This document shows positions 43,401 to 52,213 of a stretch of 64,000 nt of DNA, in pieces (position 1 is the first letter of the stretch; the number at the start of each line of letters is the position of its first letter). The DNA lies in the NCBI RefSeq assembly GCF_019316905.1, contig NZ_CP079216.1, forward strand, positions 2,294,001 through 2,358,000, written 5' to 3'. The notes beneath the pieces are model-generated. The model saw nothing but the letters and a program-made list of their open reading frames with translations. It was not told the DNA's origin and made no database searches. Origin of the DNA: Tessaracoccus palaemonis. Its GTDB lineage: Bacteria; Actinomycetota; Actinomycetes; Propionibacteriales; Propionibacteriaceae. The position numbers and the translations under genes were made by a program.

Positions 43401-43562
43401 CGCGTCAACGTGTACCGGCTCGTCTCGCAAGACACCATCGAGGAGAAGGTCGTCGCGCTGCAGCAGGCCAAGCGGCACCTGTTCGACTCGGTGGTGGGCA
43501 CCGGATCCGACACCGCGGCACCGCTGTCGGCCAGCGACATCGTGGGGCTACTGGAGCCCTGA
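40419..43562 (+). CDS. SWIM zinc finger / SNF2-family helicase
   Basis: 1047 residues. An N-terminal SWIM motif [11 protein letters not shown] (C76, C78, C84, H86) is followed by about 500 residues of a bacterial SNF2-associated region, then an SNF2 ATPase: [11 protein letters not shown], Walker A DEMGLGKT near residue 612, LDEAQFVKN near 713, [16 protein letters not shown], and the helicase C domain with [21 protein letters not shown] near 980. Probably a DNA translocase in repair or chromosome maintenance (RapA/HepA-like); the role is unproven. The initiation codon is ATGATG. Confidence 0.9.
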   Translation: [1047 protein letters not shown]

Positions 43563-43618
43563 CCGGGCCGTTCACTCATGGCGCACAGGCGCCCCGAGGG
43601 CAGTATCAACCGGGGGCC

Positions 43619-43624
43619 TATGAT
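43619..43624 (+). promoter_or_regulatory. Possible -10 of korAB
   Basis: TATGAT upstream of korA; no -35 box at 16-18 bases. A start near 43631 would give a leader of about 37 bases before GTG 43668. Confidence 0.3.
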
Positions 43625-43667
43625 GGGCCAGACGCCCACCATTCGACACACGAAGGTCTTGTTTCAC

Positions 43668-45539
43668 GTGCCACAGCAGCTCTCCCTCCCCAGGGTTGTC
43701 ATCCGCTTCGCCGGCGATTCAGGCGACGGAATGCAGCTCACCGGCGATCGATTCACGGCGGAGACCGCGAGTTTCGGCAACGACATCGCGACGCTGCCCA
43801 ACTTCCCCGCCGAGATCCGGGCACCACAGGGCACCCTGCCCGGCGTGAGCAGCTTCCAGCTGCACTTCGCCAACTTCGACATCGTGACCCCAGGTGACGT
43901 GCCCGACGTGCTGGTGGCCATGAACCCCGCCGCGCTGAAGGCGAACCTGAAGGACCTGCCACGCGGCGGCGTGATCATCGTCGACACGGCGGACTTCACG
44001 AAGCGCAACCTCGCCAAGATCGGCTGGGACGCCAACCCGCTCGACGACGGCACGCTGGAGGCCTACTCGGTGCACGCGTTCGACCTGACCGGGCTCGCCA
44101 CGGGTGCCGTCGCGGGATTCGACCTCACCCGTAAGGACGCGTCGCGCACGAAGAACATGTTCGCGCTCGGCCTGCTCAGCTGGCTGTACTCGCGCCCCGT
44201 CGATGGCACGCTCGAGTTCCTGGCCGAGAAGTTCGCCGGCAAGCCCGTCATCCGCGACGCGAACGTCGCCGCCTTCAAGGCCGGCTACGCGTTCGGTGAG
44301 ACCACCGAGCACTTCGAGGTGCAGTACCACGTCGACCCCGCCCCGATGCCGAAGGGTCGCTACCGCCAGATCTCCGGCAACGTCGCGACGGCCTACGGCC
44401 TGATGGCCGGCGCCTACAAGGCGGGCATGCAGCTGTTCCTCGGCTCCTACCCCATCACCCCCGCCTCGGACATCCTCCATGAGCTGTCCAAGCGCAAGGA
44501 CGTCGGCGTCATGACGTTCCAGGCGGAGGATGAGATCGCCGGCATCGGCTCCGCGCTGGGTGCCTCCTTCGCCGGCGCCCTTGGCGTGACCACCACGTCC
44601 GGCCCCGGCATGTCGCTGAAGAGCGAGGCTCTCGGGCTCGGCATCATGACCGAGCTGCCGCTGGTCGTCGTCGACGTGCAGCGCTCCGGCCCGTCGACGG
44701 GCATGCCCACGAAGACCGAGCAGGCCGACCTGCTGCAGGCCCTGTGGGGTCGCAACGGCGAGGCTCCGCTCCCGGTGCTGGCCGCGAAGTCGGCCTCCGA
44801 CTGCTTCGACACCGCGGTGGAGGCCTGCCGCATGGCCGTGAAGTACCGCACGCCGGTCATCATGCTGACCGACGGCTACCTCGCCAACGGCGCCGAGCCG
44901 TGGAAGATCCCGGATCTGGAGGCCATCGAGCCGATCGAGCCGAACTTCGCCACGGCCCACAACGCCACCAACGCGAAGGGCGCCCCGTCGTTCGAGCCGT
45001 ACCGGCGTGACCCCGAGACCCTGGCGCGCGCCTGGGCGATCCCCGGCACCCCCGAGCTTGAGCACCGCATCGGCGGCCTGGAGAAGGGCGACCTGCACGG
45101 CGAGATCTCCTACGACCCGGAGAACCACGAGCGCATGACGCGACTTCGTCAGGCGAAGATCGACGGCATCGTCGCGGACGTGCCGGATGTGGAGGTCGAC
45201 GACCCCAGCGGCGAGGCCCGCGTGCTCGTGCTCGGCTGGGGATCGACCTACGGCCCCATCACCGCGTCGACGCGCCGCCTGCGCCAGACGGGCCGCAACG
45301 TCGCCACCGCGCACCTGCGTCACCTCAACCCGATGCCCGCCAACCTCGGCGAGGTGCTCGCGGCCTACGACAAGGTCGTGGTGCCCGAGATGAACCTCGG
45401 CCAGCTCGCCACGGTGCTGCGCGCCCGCTACCTGACCGAAGTGTCCAGCTACTCACGCGTCCGCGGCCTGCCGATCTCCATCACGGAACTCGAGGCCGAC
45501 CTGATCGCCGAGATCGACGCCCTCGGCAAGGAGAACTGA
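43668..45539 (+). CDS. korA: 2-oxoglutarate:ferredoxin oxidoreductase, fused gamma-alpha subunit
   Basis: 623 residues from GTG 43668 (VPQQLSLPRVVIRFAGDSGDG). An N-terminal gamma domain (FAGDSGDGMQLTGDRF) is followed by the alpha pyrimidine-binding domain (GSYPITPASDILHEL, TTSGPGMSLKSEALG). It closely follows the Mycobacterium KorA pattern, where KorAB oxidises 2-oxoglutarate to succinyl-CoA with ferredoxin in an oxygen-tolerant cycle. An ATG at 43620 is an alternative start, but it overlaps the TATGAT box. One-base overlap with korB. Confidence 0.93.
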   Translation: MPQQLSLPRVVIRFAGDSGDGMQLTGDRFTAETASFGNDIATLPNFPAEIRAPQGTLPGVSSFQLHFANFDIVTPGDVPDVLVAMNPAALKANLKDLPRGGVIIVDTADFTKRNLAKIGWDANPLDDGTLEAYSVHAFDLTGLATGAVAGFDLTRKDASRTKNMFALGLLSWLYSRPVDGTLEFLAEKFAGKPVIRDANVAAFKAGYAFGETTEHFEVQYHVDPAPMPKGRYRQISGNVATAYGLMAGAYKAGMQLFLGSYPITPASDILHELSKRKDVGVMTFQAEDEIAGIGSALGASFAGALGVTTTSGPGMSLKSEALGLGIMTELPLVVVDVQRSGPSTGMPTKTEQADLLQALWGRNGEAPLPVLAAKSASDCFDTAVEACRMAVKYRTPVIMLTDGYLANGAEPWKIPDLEAIEPIEPNFATAHNATNAKGAPSFEPYRRDPETLARAWAIPGTPELEHRIGGLEKGDLHGEISYDPENHERMTRLRQAKIDGIVADVPDVEVDDPSGEARVLVLGWGSTYGPITASTRRLRQTGRNVATAHLRHLNPMPANLGEVLAAYDKVVVPEMNLGQLATVLRARYLTEVSSYSRVRGLPISITELEADLIAEIDALGKEN

Positions 45540-46588
45540 TGACTGCCACCGTCAACGGCCTCGCCCGGATCCCGCTCAGCATCGAGCCGCTCAGCAAGAA
45601 GGACTACACCTCGGACCAGGAGGTCCGCTGGTGCCCCGGCTGCGGCGACTACTCCGTGCTCGCCACCTTCCAGTCGATGATCGCCACGCTGGGCATCAAG
45701 CGGGAGAACAGCGTCATCGTCTCCGGCATCGGCTGCTCCTCGCGGTTCCCGTACTACGTCGACTCGTACGGCATGCACTCGATCCACGGCCGCGCCCCGG
45801 CGATCGCGACCGGGGTCGCCGTGACCCGCCCCGACCTGAACGTGTGGGTCGTCACGGGCGACGGTGACGCGCTGTCGATCGGCGGCAACCACCTGATGCA
45901 TGCGCTGCGCCGCAACGTGAACATCACGATCCTGCTGTTCAACAACCGGATCTACGGCCTGACGAAGGGCCAGTACTCCCCCACCTCCGAGCTGGGCAAG
46001 GTGACCAAGTCGACGCCCTACGGCTCGCTCGACACGCCGTTCAACCCCATCTCGCTGGCGCTGGGCGCCGAAGCGAGCTTCGTCGCCCGTGCCATCGACT
46101 CCGACCGCAAGGGCCTGACGGAGGTCCTCACGGCCGCCACGCAGCACCGCGGCGCCTCGCTGGTGGAGATCTACCAGAACTGCCCCATCTTCAACGACGA
46201 CGCGTTCGAGACCCTCAAGGGCCCCGAGGGTGCGCTCATCCGGCTGCGGCACGGCGAGCCGATCGTCTTCGGCGACGGCGAGTACTGCGTCATCCGAGAC
46301 CCGCACACCGGCGAGATCCGGGTCGCGACCACGGCCGACGTCGAGCCCTCGGCCATCATCGTGCACGACGAGACGCGCCAGGACCCGTCGCAGGCCTTCG
46401 CGCTGTCGCGGCTGACCGAGCCCGGCGTGCTGCGTCAGGCGCCGATCGGCATCTTCCGCAACGTCGAGCGTCCCGCCTACGATGACCTCGTCCGGGAGCA
46501 GATCGACGCCGTGCGCGCCGACGACCCGGGCAAGGCGCTGGCGCACGTCATCGCCGGCAACGACACCTGGGAGGCCGACGAGCGATGA
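45539..46588 (+). CDS. korB: 2-oxoglutarate:ferredoxin oxidoreductase, beta subunit
   Basis: 349 residues; thiamine diphosphate-binding subunit. CPGCGDYSVL and IGCSSRFPYY carry cysteines of the family's [4Fe-4S] centre. GDGDALSIGGNHLMHALRRNVN is the ThDP/Mg motif, and FNNRIYGLTKGQYSPTS is the conserved substrate-side loop. It starts at an overlapping TGATG and overlaps the following gene by ATGA. Confidence 0.94.
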   Translation: MTATVNGLARIPLSIEPLSKKDYTSDQEVRWCPGCGDYSVLATFQSMIATLGIKRENSVIVSGIGCSSRFPYYVDSYGMHSIHGRAPAIATGVAVTRPDLNVWVVTGDGDALSIGGNHLMHALRRNVNITILLFNNRIYGLTKGQYSPTSELGKVTKSTPYGSLDTPFNPISLALGAEASFVARAIDSDRKGLTEVLTAATQHRGASLVEIYQNCPIFNDDAFETLKGPEGALIRLRHGEPIVFGDGEYCVIRDPHTGEIRVATTADVEPSAIIVHDETRQDPSQAFALSRLTEPGVLRQAPIGIFRNVERPAYDDLVREQIDAVRADDPGKALAHVIAGNDTWEADER

Positions 46589-47838
46589 GCGATCAGCAGG
46601 GGTGGACGCCCGGCGCTCCCGCCCCTGCGCGCCCCGCTCAGCACGACGGACCCCTGTCGCAGGAGACCCCTGTCAGGCCCGACGGCGAGGCCCGACCCCG
46701 GCCCGACGCCACGTCGTCGGCCCCGAGCTTCGCGGCCATCGAACTCCAGTCCGCGCTCGTCCGTACGCAGGACCAGAGCCGTTTCGTCGCCCCCGACCTC
46801 GACGAGACTGGGGCGAAGCCGCCGTTGCCCTGGCGTCGCCTCTCCTGGGTCTTCGCGGTCGTCGTGGCCCTCGGCATCGTGGCCGGGTTCACCTATGTGA
46901 CGTGGTTCCGCAACGTCGAGAAGGATGCGGAGGTGGCCGTCGTCGTCGACTCCGTCGACCCCGCGCAGGTGGCCGCGCAGACACCCCAGGACATCGTCCG
47001 GGACTACTTCGCGGCACTGGCGGACGGCGACATTGCCAAGGCGCTCACGATGGGGCCGCGTGGCGGCACCGGGTCGGAGGCCCTCCTCACCCCGAAGGTC
47101 TACGCCGTCACCGCCGCTCTGACGCCGATCAGCGACGTCGAGATCCTCACGACGGACCCGGCGGCCACCGAGGTGGACGTCCGCTACCGCCTCGGCGACA
47201 GCCGGGTGGACACCGCGGTCCGCATCACCCGCCTCGACACCGGCGAGTACCGGCTCACGCGGACCACGGTCCCGGTGCAGTTCCAGATCACGGGATCCGA
47301 CAACCTCCCGCTGATCATCAACGGCGCGACGGTCGACCAGGGCCAGACGTTCGAGGTGGTGCCCGGGCGGTACGAGCTGAGCACCGGCAGGACGCTCCTG
47401 GAGTACCCCGAATCGTCGGCGATCGAGATCCAGACGCTGGCGCGCCCCGACCTCACCCGCCACCCGGCGAGCCCGGAGCTGACCGACCTGGGTCGCTCGG
47501 CGCTGATGAGCGCGGCCCGGGAGTCGCTGGACCGGTGCCTAGCGCAGCAGTCGCTGGCCCCGACGGGCTGCCCGTTCGGCATCAGGAGCGACAAGTCCGT
47601 CGTACCCTCGTCGATCCACTGGACCCTGCTGAACGACCCATGGGCCGACACCACCCCGTCGCTCAGCGCGGACGACCAGTCCATCGCGGTCCTGACCATC
47701 GGGCTCCGCCTCCAGCTGAGCGTCGACTACGCCGACGGCACCCGGTCGCCGGGTCAGGAGTTCAGCGACACCGTTCAGGCCCGCGCGAACATGCTCGGCG
47801 AGACCAGCAGTGACGTCGCGATCTTCTGGGAGCGCTGA
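46585..47838 (+). CDS. Membrane-anchored extracytoplasmic protein of unknown function
   Basis: 417 residues. A Pro/Ala-rich cytosolic N-terminus of about 80 residues precedes one transmembrane helix (near 88-105, SWVFAVVVALGIVAGFTYV). A long extracytoplasmic part has an NTF2/DUF4878-like segment (TPQDIVRDYFAALADGDIAKAL, about 132-153) and later Cys at two sites (DRCLAQ, TGCPFG) that may form a disulfide. It overlaps korB by 4 bp, but no functional link is evident; such anchored proteins are common in actinobacteria. I do not recognise a named family for the whole protein. Confidence 0.75.
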   Translation: MSDQQGWTPGAPAPARPAQHDGPLSQETPVRPDGEARPRPDATSSAPSFAAIELQSALVRTQDQSRFVAPDLDETGAKPPLPWRRLSWVFAVVVALGIVAGFTYVTWFRNVEKDAEVAVVVDSVDPAQVAAQTPQDIVRDYFAALADGDIAKALTMGPRGGTGSEALLTPKVYAVTAALTPISDVEILTTDPAATEVDVRYRLGDSRVDTAVRITRLDTGEYRLTRTTVPVQFQITGSDNLPLIINGATVDQGQTFEVVPGRYELSTGRTLLEYPESSAIEIQTLARPDLTRHPASPELTDLGRSALMSAARESLDRCLAQQSLAPTGCPFGIRSDKSVVPSSIHWTLLNDPWADTTPSLSADDQSIAVLTIGLRLQLSVDYADGTRSPGQEFSDTVQARANMLGETSSDVAIFWER

Positions 47839-47873
47839 GCCCCCGTGACCACGCGACGTGCGGACAACCCCAG

Positions 47874-48056
47874 ATGAGGAAGATGCGGCAGGTTGTCTCC
47901 GGGCTTGCCGTGATCCTGGTCGGGCTGGTCATCCTCGGCACAACCACGGTGTTCAGCTGCTCAGAAGTCGCCTGCGGTCCGAGCTTCTCTCCCTCTGCCC
48001 TCCTCTTCGCCATCGCGGCCTTCGTCACCGGAGGGTTCCTTCTCTTCAGAAGATGA
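47874..48056 (+). CDS. Small two-helix membrane protein, hypothetical
   Basis: 60 residues, starting MRKMRQVVSGLAVILVGLVI, with two predicted transmembrane helices separated by a short loop with two cysteines (SCSEVACG) and ending in LLFRR. ATG 47874 or 47883 could be the start; no convincing ribosome binding site for either. Coding status rests on composition and position only. Confidence 0.45.
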   Translation: MRKMRQVVSGLAVILVGLVILGTTTVFSCSEVACGPSFSPSALLFAIAAFVTGGFLLFRR

Positions 48057-48154
48057 CGCGTCCCGGGCGTCGGACCGCATGAATGGTGGGATCGGTCGAG
48101 AACCCGGGAAGCAGGCGTCAACGCACGCGCACGAAGAGCCCCGCTCGCGCTGAG

Positions 48155-48167
48155 TAACCTGGGAGGC
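48155..48167 (+). promoter_or_regulatory. Leaderless-type -10 of the M13 peptidase gene
   Basis: TAACCT (48155-48160), then seven bases, then ATG at 48168. GGGAGG occupies those seven bases and is too close to the ATG to be a normal ribosome binding site. Confidence 0.4.
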
Positions 48168-50120
48168 ATGACACAAGCCATCGACTTCGCCAACGCCGAC
48201 CCCGCCGTCCGCCCCCAGGACGACCTGTTCCGCCACGTCAACGGGACATGGCTCGCGACGGCGAAGATCGACCCGGACCAGAGCTCGGCCGGCGGGTTCA
48301 TCGACCTGCGGGACAGGTCGGAGGCCGATGTCCACGCGCTGATCGAAGAGCAGCCCCTCGGAGACCCGACCACCGACGCCGGGCGGATCGCCGCCCTGTT
48401 CGCGTCGTTCATGGACGAGGCGCGCGTCGAGGAGCTCGGCGCCGCGCCGCTGGCCCCGATCTTCCAGGCCATCGACGCGATCGACTCACCGTCGGCGCTG
48501 GCCCGTCACCTCGGCTGGTCGCTGAGGCACGGCCTCAGCCCGCTCGTGGCGCTGTACGAGGAGGTCGACCCCGGCGACCCCACCCACTACACCGCCTTCC
48601 TGACGCAGGCCGGCCTCGGCCTCCCGGACGAGAGCTACTACCGCCTCGACGAGCACGCCGAGATTCGGGGGAAGTACCTGGCGCACCTGACCCGCGTGTT
48701 CGGGCTGGCCGGGTTCGAGGATGCCGCCGAACAGGCCGCGACGGTGCTGGATCTGGAGACCCGGATCGCCGCCCACCACTGGGACCGCGTCCGTCTCCGC
48801 GATCTGAAGGCCAGCTACAACCCGACCGCCTATGACGACGTCGTGGCACAGAGTCCCGGCTTCGCCTGGCAGGCCTACCTGGAGGGTGCCGAGCTGCCGC
48901 GCGACCGGTTCGACGTGCTCGTCGTGTCGCAGCCGTCGTTCATCGCGGGCATCGCGCCGCTTGTCGCCAACGCCCCGCTCGACGCCTGGCGCTCGTGGGC
49001 CCGCTGGAAGGCCATCTCTGCGCTGTCCGCCTACCTGTCGTCCCCCTTCGTCGACGCCCGCTTCGACTTCTACGAGAAGACGCTGTCCGGCAACGAGGAA
49101 CAGCGCCCGCGCTGGAAGCGCGGCGTGAGCTTCGTCGAGGCCGTCGTCGGCGAGGCCGTGGGCCAGAGTTACGTCGCCCGCCACTTCCAGAGCGAGAAGA
49201 AGGAGGCGATGGAGAAGCTCGTCGCCAAGCTGCTCGAGGCCTACCGCGACTCCATCACCAAGCTCGGCTGGATGACCGAGGAGACCCGCGCCGAGGCGCT
49301 GCGGAAGCTGTCGAAGTTCACGCCGAAGATCGGGTACCCCACGAAGTGGCGCGACTACTCGGCGCTGACAGTCTCCGCCGACGACCTCGTCGGCAACGTG
49401 CTGGCCGCCAACTCGTTCGAGCTCGACTGGACGCTGTCGCGCATCGGGCAGCCCGTCGACCTGACCGAGTGGCAGATGTACCCGCAGACGGTCAACGCGT
49501 ACTACCACCCGCTGCGCAACGAGATCGTCTTCCCCGCCGCCATCCTGCAGCCGCCGTTCTTCAACGCCGACGCCGACGACGCCGTGAACTACGGCGCCAT
49601 CGGCGCCGTGATCGGCCACGAGATCGGCCACGGCTTCGACGACAAGGGCTCGACCTGCGACGGCGATGGGAAGCTCCGCGACTGGTGGCAGCCCGCCGAC
49701 CGTGAGGCCTTCGAGCAGCTCACCAGCCGCCTCGTCGGCCAGTACGAGGGCCTCGAGCCGGAGGGCGTCACCGGCACCACCGGCGTCAACGGCAAGCTGA
49801 CGCTCGGCGAGAACATCGGCGACCTCGGCGGCCTCGGCATCGCCTACGACGCCTGGCTGCTGGCCGGCGGCCAGCCCGACGGCGAGCCGATCGACGGCCT
49901 GACCCCGGCGCAGCGCTTCTTCATCGGCTGGGCTCAGGCCTGGCGTGGCAAGCGCCGGCCCGAGGCCGCCAAGGTGCTGCTGACCACCGACCCGCACTCG
50001 CCGTCGGAGTTCCGCTGCAACAAGATCGTGCGGAACCTGGACGCGTTCTTCGACGCCTTCGGCGTCACGGAGGCAGACGCCCTGTGGCTGGCCCCCGAGG
50101 ACCGCGTCACCATCTGGTGA
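48168..50120 (+). CDS. M13 family metallopeptidase (neprilysin/PepO type)
   Basis: 650 residues, zinc endopeptidase. HExxH motif in GHEIGHGFDDKGS near residue 484, followed about 55 residues later by the second zinc region ENIGDLGGLGIAYDAW, and the substrate-binding NAYYHPLRNEIVFPAAILQPP upstream. No signal peptide or membrane anchor, so a cytosolic oligopeptidase like lactococcal PepO is expected. Single gene convergent with a lipoprotein gene. Confidence 0.93.
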   Translation: MTQAIDFANADPAVRPQDDLFRHVNGTWLATAKIDPDQSSAGGFIDLRDRSEADVHALIEEQPLGDPTTDAGRIAALFASFMDEARVEELGAAPLAPIFQAIDAIDSPSALARHLGWSLRHGLSPLVALYEEVDPGDPTHYTAFLTQAGLGLPDESYYRLDEHAEIRGKYLAHLTRVFGLAGFEDAAEQAATVLDLETRIAAHHWDRVRLRDLKASYNPTAYDDVVAQSPGFAWQAYLEGAELPRDRFDVLVVSQPSFIAGIAPLVANAPLDAWRSWARWKAISALSAYLSSPFVDARFDFYEKTLSGNEEQRPRWKRGVSFVEAVVGEAVGQSYVARHFQSEKKEAMEKLVAKLLEAYRDSITKLGWMTEETRAEALRKLSKFTPKIGYPTKWRDYSALTVSADDLVGNVLAANSFELDWTLSRIGQPVDLTEWQMYPQTVNAYYHPLRNEIVFPAAILQPPFFNADADDAVNYGAIGAVIGHEIGHGFDDKGSTCDGDGKLRDWWQPADREAFEQLTSRLVGQYEGLEPEGVTGTTGVNGKLTLGENIGDLGGLGIAYDAWLLAGGQPDGEPIDGLTPAQRFFIGWAQAWRGKRRPEAAKVLLTTDPHSPSEFRCNKIVRNLDAFFDAFGVTEADALWLAPEDRVTIW

Positions 50121-50184
50121 TGCCGGTGAGGCGAGCGGCGTCGGTGGCGGCTGCCCTCAGCTGCCGCTGGCGGCCCTCTCCGCA

Positions 50185-50239
50185 GACGCCAACGATATTC
50201 GCGCGAATACCGTTGGCGTCTGTCTATACCCTTGGCGTC
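50185..50239. repeat. Family B array, copy B2
   Basis: A 36-bp palindrome (50185-50220) beginning GACGCCAACGATATTCGCGC and ending CGTTGGCGTC, followed by a further TTGGCGTC ending at 50239, again 19 bp on. It lies between the convergent peptidase and lipoprotein genes and could end both transcripts. Confidence 0.85.
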
Positions 50240-50268
50240 GCGGACCGAAGCCAGGTCCTCGGCCGTCC

Positions 50269-50739
50269 TCAGGGCTCCTCACAGAGCATCGCCAGCCGCG
50301 TGTAGGACTCCGACAGGTTCCCCGACGCGCGGACGAGCCGCCGCACGGTGACGCCCTCCTCGTACAGGTCCGTCATGACGCTGCGGATGATCGCGAAGTC
50401 CCTTCCGAGGGTCGCGGCCGCGTCGGCGAGCTGCTCGTCCTCGGTGTCCTCGGCGAACGTGTCCCACTGCCTCGACATCGACTTGAACTGCTTCATGACC
50501 TTCCTGAACGAGTCGCCGTCGACCGTGACGGCCTTCTCCTTCACACGATGGGACTTCAACAGGTCCTCTGCGATGTCGCGGCACTCGGCGGTCCGGGCCT
50601 CGAGCGCGAGCTGCTCGGCGGAGAACCACGGGCTGGGCGAGGTGGAGGGCGTCGGGGCGGCCTCGACCGAGGGTGCGCAGCCGGCCAGGGTGAGTGCGAT
50701 GAATGCGGCGATCCGCATTGCGACGGTGCGACGGGACAT
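50269..50739 (-). CDS. Small lipoprotein, hypothetical
   Basis: 156 residues. The signal MSRRTVAMRIAAFIALTLAGC has lipobox LAGC, followed by a Pro/Ser/Thr linker and a helical, charged domain with Cys at about 54 and near the C-terminus (AECRD, MLCEEP). RBS GGAAGGAACG precedes ATG 50739. No family recognised; probably exposed on the outer membrane face. Confidence 0.75.
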   Translation of the reverse strand: MSRRTVAMRIAAFIALTLAGCAPSVEAAPTPSTSPSPWFSAEQLALEARTAECRDIAEDLLKSHRVKEKAVTVDGDSFRKVMKQFKSMSRQWDTFAEDTEDEQLADAAATLGRDFAIIRSVMTDLYEEGVTVRRLVRASGNLSESYTRLAMLCEEP

Positions 50740-50880
50740 GGCGTTCCTTCCGAATGGCCCGGGCCTGTGCCCGGTGCCGCGACGCTAGTGGGTCAGCCCG
50801 CCACGCCCCGCGAGTTATCCACAGCCTTCCCGGCCCACGCCGATCCCGCCCCGCCCTCAGTCCCGGTCCGCCTTCCCGCA

Positions 50881-50974
50881 GACGCCAACGAAATACACCG
50901 ACGCCAACGGTATTCACGCGAATACCGTTGGCGTCCGTGCATACCGTTGGCGTCGCGGGATTATCGTTGGCGTC
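50881..50974. repeat. Family B array, copy B3
   Basis: Same layout as B1: GACGCCAACG at 50881 and 50900, complement motifs ending at 50935, 50954 and 50974. The centre, 50900-50935, is a 36-bp palindrome with AATACCGTTGGCGTC as right arm. The last motif enters the 3' end of the following minus-strand gene. Confidence 0.85.
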
Positions 50975-52067
50975 CGCGGTGGAGGCCGTCCACGCGGGAG
51001 GCGACGGCGGCGAGGAACGCGTCGGCTCCGGGGGCGCTGCGCGGGACGACGATGGCGATGGAGCGGCCGAACCAGACGATCCCCACGCGCCCGGCCGGCT
51101 CGACGGACGTGACGGACTCCCACGCCACGCCGATGCGGGAGCCACCGATCCGGGCGTAGACCTCCTCGTCGTCGAACCACCATGCCCCTGGCCCGACGTC
51201 GTAGGAGCCCGAACGTACCATCGCCTCGGCCTGGGCCCCCACCTGGCTGCGCGCGAGCACAACGATGCCTCCCGCCGCAAGGACCGCTCCGAGGGCGACG
51301 GCAACCAGCCCGCCGGTGAACTGACCGAGGATCACGTACCCGGCGAAGGCCCCCAGCAGAGCACCCGTCGCAGCCAGCATCCACTGCTGCTGGCGGCCGG
51401 CCGGCGTCACGAGGAAGTGGCGGTTGAACGCGACGTAGTCTGCAAGGACCACCTCGCCTTGGAGGACGGGCGAGGGGTGCCTGCCCACGTCCTGCGCCCG
51501 CTGGAGCGCGCCGGGCCCCGCTGTCAGCATCCGGGCGGCGGACTCGAGGGTCGGCTGACCGAGGCTGGCCGGAAGGATGAAGGCGACGGCGGCCCCGGTC
51601 GGCGCCTGGGGTGTCGCGGCGGCGAGCGGCACGATGAGGTGACCGCCCACCTGCCGTGGCTCTCCGAGAGCGGCCCAGCTGAGCAGGTGGCTGACGCCGG
51701 GTCGGTCGTGATGGGCTCCGTCGAGGTCCAGCCACACGCGCTGGGGGCCGATGGGCATGGCGCCTGAGGCGATCACGATGTCGGCGCGCTGGCGACGGGT
51801 GACGAAGAGCATCAGCCAGACCACGGCGACGCCGAAGGCGACTCCTGGCACCAGCATGAGTGCCAGGATCCACCAGAGGATTGGTTCGCCGTCGGCCAGC
51901 AACGCACCGGACAGGCCACCGACCGCTCCACCGATTCCACCCAGGCCGATCCAGAGTCGGTCACTCCGGCGTCGCCCCGGCCGAAGTCGGTCCCAGGCCG
52001 CGAGCGCACTCCTCGCGTCGACCCGCGAGAGGTCGTACTCGATCAGGGGAAATGGCGAGACGGACAC
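50961..52067 (-). CDS. Multi-pass membrane protein, hypothetical
   Basis: 368 residues from GTG 52067 (VSVSPFPLIEYDLSRVDARSA). Two pairs of hydrophobic segments (about 37-90 and 223-265) alternate with two soluble beta-rich parts; the C-terminal part (SVEPAGRVGIVWFGRSIAIVVPR) resembles a PH-like fold but this is only an impression. TAGTCT (52075-52080) lies seven bases before the GTG, with no ribosome binding site, again a leaderless arrangement. The C-terminal codons overlap the family B array. Confidence 0.7.
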   Translation of the reverse strand: MSVSPFPLIEYDLSRVDARSALAAWDRLRPGRRRSDRLWIGLGGIGGAVGGLSGALLADGEPILWWILALMLVPGVAFGVAVVWLMLFVTRRQRADIVIASGAMPIGPQRVWLDLDGAHHDRPGVSHLLSWAALGEPRQVGGHLIVPLAAATPQAPTGAAVAFILPASLGQPTLESAARMLTAGPGALQRAQDVGRHPSPVLQGEVVLADYVAFNRHFLVTPAGRQQQWMLAATGALLGAFAGYVILGQFTGGLVAVALGAVLAAGGIVVLARSQVGAQAEAMVRSGSYDVGPGAWWFDDEEVYARIGGSRIGVAWESVTSVEPAGRVGIVWFGRSIAIVVPRSAPGADAFLAAVASRVDGLHRGRQR

Positions 52068-52121
52068 GACGCCCAGACTAGCGGGCGCCCACCATGCGTT
52101 CGTGCGGCACGAAACCCGAGG

Positions 52122-52165
52122 CTGTGTGCGATTCTCGTTGACGGACCGGGGAGAATCGACCACTG
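52122..52165 (+). repeat. Family A palindromic repeat, copy A7
   Basis: 44-bp copy, CTGTGTGCGATTCTCG at the left and AATCGACCACTG at the right, followed by the conserved flank AACGATTTTCGG. It lies between the 50961 gene start and the end of the polyprenyl synthase gene, 35 kb from the other copies. Confidence 0.82.
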
Positions 52166-52213
52166 AACGATTTTCGGAACGCGACGTGGGCTTCCGAGAG
52201 CGAGGTGGGGGGG

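Noticed and set aside
50881-50974. Family B array as a CRISPR
   Set aside because: Motifs are 10 bp, in both orientations, with 9-10 bp between them that are themselves similar; no unique spacers and no cas genes.
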